64,000 nt of DNA from Watersipora subatra (Eukaryota; Bryozoa; Gymnolaemata; Cheilostomatida; Watersiporidae): contig NC_088708.1 in assembly GCF_963576615.1 (NCBI RefSeq), forward strand, positions 28,341,191 through 28,405,190, written 5' to 3'. The notes beneath the pieces were generated by a model that did no database searches, had not been told where the DNA came from, and saw only the letters and a list, made by a program, of their open reading frames with translations. The translations under genes and the position numbers were made by a program. How positions within the stretch are numbered: position 1 is the first letter of the stretch; the number at the start of each line of letters is the position of its first letter. Below are positions 59,101 to 64,000 of the stretch, in pieces.

Positions 59101-60218
59101 CATAGACACAACCCATTGCAAGCATCTATCAGCTCGTGTTGGGTAATTGAAATTATTTTTTAAGGTCATCAAACTTTGAGGTGAAGTGGATTCAGAAAAA
59201 CATTACAAAACGCAGCTAACCAATTGCATACTGTTACTAGTATGCTGATGGTTATCTAAACACATTTTTGGTAGTTGTCAACACATTAGAGTCGACTTCA
59301 TATCTGGTATTTCTGTTGGTTAAACGCTATAAAATAATACCATCTTTGTGTTTACTTACAGACAAGGACATTACAAATAGAACAATTGAAGATTGTCAAG
59401 GAGCGTAGCTCGGAACTGCTCACCATGTTGCGTCCAAACGCTGTGGCCCTAGTGGATGCATTTGACTATCCAGACAGGCTGCTCAACAGCTGTTTGGGAA
59501 GATATGATGGCAATGTATATGATGCCTTGTACGACTACGCCAAGCAGTCTTCACTTAATACTCATCAGGTAGGCGCTTAAAATAGTATTATAGCCCAGAC
59601 ACGATGAACCCTGTGCTTCCTTTATAATTTACATGTATAAATTATAAAGTAAGCAGTGTTTATATCTGTGTTTGTTCATCTGTCCAGTTATAGCGATAGT
59701 TACAGTTTTGGTAACGAAAATGTGCTGGATTTGAACTCTTTTGACAATAGAACAGTTTGAGGCAGCGAGCTTACCCATTATGAGCCACACGAACTGCTTG
59801 CGATACAATGGATTAATTGTGGTCATAGTCATTACATCGGATAAAATACTCATGCTTAATTCCTATTGGTTATTATTAGAACGGTTAATCATTACACATA
59901 CCGTAATTATTACTAAGCTGGCTTCAAACACGGCTATTATTATAGTAAAGATTTAGACTACAAGTTTACCAGATGAGTTACTCAAATTCATTGGGTAATT
60001 ATTTTATTACCCGTGCAACACAGGGCACTCAACTAGTAATCTCATATAAGGAAGATGACTCCGCATATGCCATGTACACTTGAAGCAATAATTGGAATTC
60101 AATGACTTTTGATATCATATGGTTCAAAATTTTAATAAGTTGTTAATATTTCCAGGTTCATCCGTCCCATCACAAGTATGTCAAGCCTATGCAGCGGGCC
60201 CTCCAGTGCAAGCTTTAG
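44168..60218 (+). CDS. ACOX1: peroxisomal acyl-CoA oxidase, ACOX1-type (13 coding exons)
   Basis: Catalyses the first, FAD-dependent, H2O2-producing step of peroxisomal beta-oxidation. Exons: 44168-44279, 45127-45304, 45513-45673, 46591-46698, 51784-51903, 52260-52545, 53302-53461, 54244-54434, 55360-55518, 57143-57245, 57811-57957, 59362-59568, 60156-60218. All are GT-AG with matching phases and give 664 aa, close to animal ACOX1 (about 660). Motifs in order: [15 protein letters not shown] (FAD/substrate loop), [87 protein letters not shown] (catalytic Glu about residue 427), [30 protein letters not shown]. It ends CKL, a variant peroxisomal PTS1 signal. The start [16 protein letters not shown] is preceded by a possible acceptor (taccttgtag), so a non-coding first exon is likely. 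Confidence 0.96.
44330..45120 (+). repeat. 29-30 bp array (atctagataagatgacaaatatatttt) in ACOX intron 1, with higher-order structure
   Basis: About 26 monomers fill intron 1 up to the acceptor atttatttag/atagaagagc at 45126. Within 44490-44800, an extra phrase, aggacaagtaggcctatttttcat, recurs about every 93 bp (four times), showing a three-monomer higher-order repeat. Each monomer has ctag/ata, which resembles the true junction tttag/atag. Confidence 0.9.
45861..46016. repeat. degenerate (ggggcatgaggca)n tract
   Basis: G-rich plus-strand units of 12-15 bp, such as caggggcatgaggc, in ACOX intron 3. The minus-strand Pro/His/Cys-rich frames are artefacts. Confidence 0.8.
46743..46975 (-). mobile_element. 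tRNA-derived SINE-like copy
   Basis: On the minus strand a box A-like gtggtacagatggtagtctgc is followed by a box B-like gggttcgaatcctg, close to the tRNA consensus GGTTCGAATCC. A tail follows with gacagacacagctcttataatagt. It is the best-preserved Pol III promoter in the window and lies in ACOX intron 4. Confidence 0.75.
46976..48484 (+). other. ACOX intron 4, proximal part, nothing recognised
   Basis: AT-rich intron without a recognisable exon or element. Confidence 0.45.
48485..48560 (+). repeat. fragment with ttacccaatgaattttagtaac block
   Basis: Shares gatgagtgtccagcatgcacgagcaata and attacccaatgaatttt with the inverted copy at 59965-60045 (atttcattgggtaattattt side). Probably an end fragment of the same non-LTR/SINE family as 42882-43260. 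Confidence 0.5.
48603..48836. repeat. 18-bp minisatellite (cgcaatcatgatccctca), about 13 copies
   Basis: Nearly perfect 18-bp units with one truncated copy near 48740. The period is a multiple of 3, so several frames stay open on both strands; these are not genes. A SINE-like half-copy follows at about 48880-48960. Confidence 0.95.
49390..49730. repeat. (ggaaatg/ttatggaaat)n satellite inside the left foldback arm
   Basis: Irregular units of atggaaatg, aatatggaaatgaa and gggaaatgttatgg. The corresponding place in the right arm lacks the satellite, so it expanded after the arms formed. Confidence 0.85.
49905..50720 (+). repeat. ~365-bp tandem duplication in the foldback centre
   Basis: The series taataaaaaagtct... 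ccattctaactttcaaac... atcatgagaagtgttttg... gctatgattacaat... is present at about 49905-50237, 50238-50611 and, in part, 50612-50712. The copies share most blocks and differ by small indels. Related to 42882-43090. Confidence 0.8.
50729..50766. repeat. near-perfect hairpin, 17-bp arms
   Basis: aagcaaagatgtccact and agtggacatctttgctt are separated by aacc. It lies at the inner end of the right foldback arm. Confidence 0.95.
50964..51006. repeat. 43-bp hairpin insertion with a 7-bp flanking duplication
   Basis: aatgatatacagccccc and gggggctgtatatcatt pair around a short loop. GAGTAAC lies directly on both sides (50957-50963 and 51007-51013). The equivalent place in the left foldback arm (inverse of gttgctcatagat near 49810) is uninterrupted, so the hairpin was inserted into the right arm and duplicated its target. 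Confidence 0.9.
51345..51441. repeat. 97-bp near-perfect palindrome, 48-bp arms
   Basis: The left arm starts ttcggagaaggaacacg and the right arm ends cgtgttccttctccgaa. The centre is ggtatcctt-a-aaggatacc. Only one mismatch is seen between the arms, so there is essentially no loop. It lies just outside the right end of the foldback element, in ACOX intron 4. A second small palindrome, caaaggataatcctttg, follows. Confidence 0.95.
55745..55862. repeat. (atatatatactct)n microsatellite
   Basis: About eight short units of ctatatatatatact in ACOX intron 9. No other feature is recognised in that intron (55519-57142) apart from the possible MITE end at 56440. Confidence 0.9.
56440..56700. mobile_element. 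possible decayed pogo/Tigger-like MITE
   Basis: The left edge acagtcagacttcacttctccgtac resembles the CAGTxxxACtTC..TxxCCG ends of pogo-like elements. A weak inverse, cgtcaactgtat, occurs near 56686. The match is poor and no target duplication can be shown. Confidence 0.3.
58400..58865. mobile_element. non-autonomous hAT element with 8-bp target duplication
   Basis: The left end cagctgtgcgcaaccttcgg and right end aaaaggctgggcaccgctg are imperfect inverse copies of the CAG(C/G)xGTGCxCAACCTT-type hAT terminus. CTGTAACC flanks both sides exactly (58392-58399 and 58866-58873). The 466-bp interior has the usual ggcccgtgaag / gtggcccac blocks and no transposase. It lies in ACOX intron 11. Confidence 0.92.
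59600..59955 (-). mobile_element. SINE-like fragments in ACOX intron 12
   Basis: The minus strand reads gtggctcataatgggtaagctc, then gagttcaaatcc (box B-like), then ggacagatgaacaaacacag, in the order of the SINE copies at 61430 and 46743. A second, plus-strand tail (cacggctattattatagtaaag) at about 59930 suggests a nested or inverted partner. Confidence 0.5.
59960..60045 (-). repeat. RTE/SINE-type end fragment
   Basis: On the minus strand it reads agttgagtgccctgtgttgcacgggtaataaaataattacccaatgaattt, in pieces comparable to 42882 and 48490. The gggtaa/ttaccc parts can pair. Confidence 0.55.
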
Positions 60219-60500
60219 GCAAATGTATTCCGCTTACATTTTTTCTTCCCACTATCAAAATGAACATCAAGTTTTTACCTCTTTGCAAGTTACTTTTTAG
60301 CAATAAGTTTATGATAAATATTATTTTTATATTTTTCGCTATGCAACTGATATTTGCCACCACAAAGTAAATATCCCGATTATCATTTGCATGCCTTCTT
60401 TACTTGTGGCAATGTATCAAGAATCGCAAGACACTGCAGCATATCTAAGGTTTGACAAAAGTTGGTATCTGTCCATGCCATACAATGCAAGTGCACTTGA

Positions 60501-60506
60501 AATAAA
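60501..60506 (+). promoter_or_regulatory. candidate poly(A) signal of ACOX
   Basis: AATAAA 283 bp after the ACOX stop codon. It lies only about 100 bp from the stop codon of the convergent IMMP2L-type gene. Confidence 0.5.
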
Positions 60507-60603
60507 TACTTAGGACGCAAATCATTGAGAACATAGGCAAAAAAGTTCAATTTTAAATACAAAAATAGAATAATTTTTGTGTCCTTGGCACGTGGCACAA
60601 GGT

Positions 60604-61215
60604 TTAAGAACTGTCATCTCGACCCCGAGCTTGGAGTCGTCTACCAGTTGGAGCTTCCGATAGTAGCCGACGCCAACGCCAGGGCGGAAAAACTATGGCT
60701 ACAGCTTTACCAAAAACTAGTGCTGCTGGGACTGGACCATAAGTGTTGCTGTCTTTACTTATAGAGTGATTATCTCCTTCGACCCAAATATATCCTTCTG
60801 GAATGACTACTGTTCTGTTCTTGTAGCCCCGAGTAACAACTGCTTGAGCACCAGTAGCTACTACACGTTTTATGTCTCTGTCGGTATGAACCCGTGGATT
60901 ATGCATGGTAACGATATCACCAGCTTTTAGATTGTACCGGTCACTCGATTTCACAAGAACCCAATCGAAGGGTTCAAAAAGTTGTTTAACTCGATTTTGA
61001 AATTTGAAGAAGTTTGAGCGGTTGATTGTGTAGTTCTGATTTCCACTTGGAAGATGGGAATTAAGTGTTGGTTGCATGGATCTGCCGACTACCTGGTGAA
61101 CGCTGTAAGGTGAGCAGGACAGTACAGAGTAACTCGCAAATCCTCCTGCCACAAACTTTCCCATTAAGTAGATAATGGGTTTCCTGCAAATGAAAGTGAG
61201 ATGGAGCCACAACAT
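60604..61215 (-). CDS. IMMP2L: mitochondrial inner membrane protease subunit 2-like (IMMP2L), main or only coding exon
   Basis: A signal-peptidase-family (S26) serine protease that trims intermembrane-space sorting signals at the inner mitochondrial membrane. Numbered from the first Met (203 codons), it has a hydrophobic N-terminal segment, the catalytic Ser in VVGRSMQPTLN (about residue 46), WVLVKSSDRYNLKAGDIV, the catalytic Lys in RDIKRVVATGA (about residue 116), IPEGYIWVEGDN, SKDSNTYGPVPAALV and IVFPPWRW. About 22 residues are inserted between the Ser and Lys regions compared with the human protein (175 aa). An acceptor-like tttcatttgcag at 61184-61195 (minus) suggests that the exon may really begin at 61183, with a short first exon upstream; then the first ten residues given here are not coding. 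The C-terminus is Arg-rich. It converges on ACOX. Confidence 0.9.
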   Translation of the reverse strand: MLWLHLTFICRKPIIYLMGKFVAGGFASYSVLSCSPYSVHQVVGRSMQPTLNSHLPSGNQNYTINRSNFFKFQNRVKQLFEPFDWVLVKSSDRYNLKAGDIVTMHNPRVHTDRDIKRVVATGAQAVVTRGYKNRTVVIPEGYIWVEGDNHSISKDSNTYGPVPAALVFGKAVAIVFPPWRWRRLLSEAPTGRRLQARGRDDSS

Positions 61216-61429
61216 TCACATCTTTGCAAAAAGACACAATTTCTCAGTGACTATGGCAAGGAAAATCCTTTAGCACCCTACAATATAGATGTGATTCATT
61301 TCAGGGGCACACTGTCACATGCAGAGTTTACCAAATGAGCTTTAGTTCCACAATTTACGTTAGGAAATGCCCATCAACTCTAACAATAATTACGAGTAGA
61401 GAGATTGCCGGGTGTAATAACTAATTACA
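61216..61429. other. upstream flank of the IMMP2L-type exon
   Basis: Would contain the intron or promoter of the protease gene. No first exon can be identified. Confidence 0.35.
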
Positions 61430-61600
61430 CAATTATTGCAAAGTATGGCAAAGCAGTAGATTGGTGCAGATGGTAGAGTGCCGGTCTATTAAGCAGATAG
61501 TAATGAGTTTCAATCCCGTTGAAAACAACATTTTTTTTAATCTCAGAGCGTGGCTCCAGACACATAGATGAACATGGCTCTTACTATAGTAAAGATTGTT
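61430..61600 (+). mobile_element. tRNA-derived SINE-like copy
   Basis: The box A-like gattggtgcagatggtagagtgc and box B-like gagtttcaatcccg are followed by a tail, cacatagatgaacatggctcttactatagtaaagatt. Same family as 21090-21250 and 46743-46975. Confidence 0.7.
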
Positions 61601-62221
61601 TCCACTAAAAACAATGGGCACACAAAACACTAAATCTTTGGCCTGGACTGCCAAAAATTGATAGACGATTGAGTTCTTGTGTGTATAGATAATCAACGTA
61701 TGTAAGCACTGGTTTGTCATATTTAGACTAACAAGGAATTGAAAACACTGGCACCATCATTATTATTGGAAAACACTAAGACAGACACATAAGCATTACC
61801 TCCCTAATAATCACACCAGACAAACAAAATGATGAACATTCTTATTCATATAACGGAGAGTATCAAATCACAGCTATTCATACATCCATATGGGATCACT
61901 GCTAGATATAATGACCATAAATATTCATGTAAGTTTTACTACACCAGTATTTCATACAGGAATCAGCAGATCCACACGCTTGTCTTTTACAGGTGTCAAC
62001 CATATGTACAACCATGCCCGGGGCTTCGGGGCTTCTCATCGCTAGTATTGATATCAAAACTAATGCATCTCTAGTGACAGAAATGTACCAGAGAATGTTC
62101 AGTTTATCATCATTACATAAGTCATAACATCCAACTATGCAGTAAATTCATTGGACTAATTATATATCTAACAGTCGTAGAATGGTGTTGCTGATAAGAG
62201 TATTATTCATACTCTACGTAC
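61601..62221. other. non-coding, nothing recognised
   Basis: No supported exon. An 81-codon frame at 61829-62074 has no family motif. Confidence 0.4.
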
Positions 62222-62420
62222 TATAGCATATAGACTAGATAACAATTATAACATATAGACTAGATAACAGTCATAACATATAGATTATAAAACAATTATA
62301 AAATATAGACTATATAACAATTATAACATATAGACTAGATAACAATTATAACATGTAGACTAGATAACAATTATAACATACAGAATATATAACAATTATA
62401 ACATATAGACTATATAAAAA
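62222..62420. repeat. 25-bp tandem repeat (acatatagactagataacaattata), about 8 copies
   Basis: Regular 25-bp units with a few substitutions (tagattataaaacaa, tagactatataacaa). Confidence 0.92.
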
Positions 62421-64000
62421 TTTTACATTACGCTGTTTAAATCACTCAGCACCATAACGTAACAGTTATAACATAAGAACATGTCTATATCATCAGAGCC
62501 TGACGGACCGTACCATTCCCTCTTGATGGTCTGAGCCATTTTATATGAGCTTCAGCATCCGAGTCAGCATCAACCTTGTTTCAACAGATCAGGGGAACAA
62601 GATTTAGCGGTTGACCTAATACCAGATCTTGGGGTGAATTGTTATACCTGTAGACCTGAAGATAATTATACATCTCATGATAAGCGTTAAAAAATTAAAC
62701 AAGATGTAAGTTGACGATATACTGAATCAAATAAATGAATTATTAAGCAAATAGACTCGAAGCACACACATAATCACATACATAAAATTGGCTAGTTGTA
62801 ATGATATTTTATGGATAATGAAGGATCAAAGTTAAGTTTTGATTGTAGTTTGCATTTCTTATCAAACAGCTCTATTTCACAAACTATTCGGATTCACTGA
62901 ACGGTGCAAAATATCTTTGTTGCGCAGAAAGTTTTGAGAAAAAAGCTATACTGTCGGCACAGCGAGTGACTAGAATATTTTATCAAGACACCATTCCTGA
63001 CACTAGCATTAACCTTTCCAAGATTCATACTCTTAACTAGTTGTTTGCAGGAAAAACCGCTAACCACATTTGTAAGTACCTGGATGCGGTTGCATGACTG
63101 CTTCATCCCAAAAGTGCTGCGGTTACGAGGTTACTTTGATTGAATCAGTAAGTGTTATTTTAAAATTACAACCCCGTGTTTGTTGAATTCATATTCTTGC
63201 TACGCCTCACATGATAATCTTAAAAAGATGACGCTACAGCATTGCAAACTTTTTGCATGGTGTCATCTTAATCAGTATGATTACAGAAAGGAGTAAGCTC
63301 TGTAGAAAATGAAAACTCGGTTGGTGAAACTCATCTGCTAGATGTTTTATTTTGTTTTTTATCTTATGAATATCAAAATTATTGCCGCTAGAAATTCTAG
63401 AATATTCTAAACTACAGATACACTAATTATTGAGAGTTTGTACAAATGTATTGAGCTGAAACGGGCTAATGTCGGAGAAAGAGAGAAAAAATAATATTTT
63501 GCCTAAAACCTATCGTGATACTGTGAGCAGTCTAAACCAATGTACAAACAATGGTCCTGTGATCTTGGCTAGACATGTCTGAGTCCAGTGGTAAGGGAAC
63601 CTCGACGACTGGAGACATGCCCAGTTACAGAGAGCAATTTAAGGGTAGATGTTATTCTTATACCATCAGTGACCTTTTTTAAGAATTAAACCCCACCTGT
63701 TATTCCAGGTCAGGCATTCTAGATCACTAGCCAAAGATGCTCTCTATTGTCTGCTCTCTTTATAACACTGTTATGACAGAATTATAAACAAATGCTTTGA
63801 TGAAGTTAACTGCTATATATAATCTTCATAGGCTTGTCTATCAGATTTCAGAATGCTACGACAAATATAAAACGTGATATGAATGTATATGAAAAATGCA
63901 GCAGATAAAGAGGCGCAAGCTTGGTAATTTTGTGACATAGGAAAGTTTACTTCAAGGTCTGATAAGTGACAAATGTATGTTCATGACCCACAACAGTAAG
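62421..64000. other. non-coding, nothing recognised
   Basis: I see no exon supported by motif or splice logic and no clear repeat up to the window end. A 70-codon minus-strand frame at 63106-62894 is unremarkable. Confidence 0.4.

Noticed and set aside
61440..61520. Functional tRNA gene
   Set aside because: Boxes A and B are present but the arms do not fold into a credible cloverleaf, and similar copies occur elsewhere with a shared tail, as in SINEs.

Overview
The window is nuclear DNA from an invertebrate animal. It is AT-rich by eye, dense in introns with GT-AG junctions, and littered with tandem repeats, MITEs, SINE-like pieces and one LTR retrotransposon. Four animal-type genes can be assembled by joining exons whose phases match: a 12-TM adenylate cyclase, a Ly6/quiver-like GPI protein, a peroxisomal acyl-CoA oxidase and a mitochondrial inner-membrane protease subunit. 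The repeat style looks lophotrochozoan (mollusc, annelid or bryozoan), but I cannot fix the phylum from sequence alone.

Layout. 1-2594: mostly non-coding, with a 61-bp degenerate repeat and a stray copy of an adenylate cyclase exon edge. 2595-9777: a BEL/Pao LTR retrotransposon with two near-identical LTRs and a perfect 5-bp target duplication, but with broken gag/pol frames and no integrase core. 9778-11400: AT-rich spacer with a 45-bp minisatellite. 11696-34134 (+): adenylate cyclase in 17 coding exons (about 1286 codons). 34571-39751 (-): Ly6/quiver-like gene in three coding exons, with a 2.4-kb DNA transposon in intron 1. 39752-44160: spacer between the divergent Ly6 and ACOX genes, with an RTE/SINE-type tail. 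44168-60218 (+): acyl-CoA oxidase in 13 coding exons (664 aa), ending in the peroxisomal signal CKL. 60604-61215 (-): IMMP2L-type protease exon. 61216-64000: spacer with a SINE-like copy and a 25-bp repeat.

Gene order alternates + - + -, so two gene pairs converge (cyclase/Ly6 and ACOX/IMMP2L). In the first pair the poly(A) signals cross over, predicting overlapping antisense 3' UTRs. No operon-like or pathway link between the four genes is evident.

The most striking pattern is that several intronic tandem arrays abut an exon and their repeat unit contains, or closely resembles, that exon's own splice site. Cyclase exon 5 is followed by 40-bp repeats of its own 5' splice site. Exon 9 is preceded by 29-bp repeats of its own acceptor. 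Exon 7 has its 5' edge triplicated. Exon 1 and ACOX exon 2 are preceded by long arrays whose units resemble their acceptors. This repeated coincidence is the best candidate here for an undescribed phenomenon: splice-junction-seeded tandem expansion, or decoy splice-site arrays. A second cluster of interest lies in ACOX intron 4, where a foldback element and three young, almost perfect hairpins sit within about 0.7 kb.
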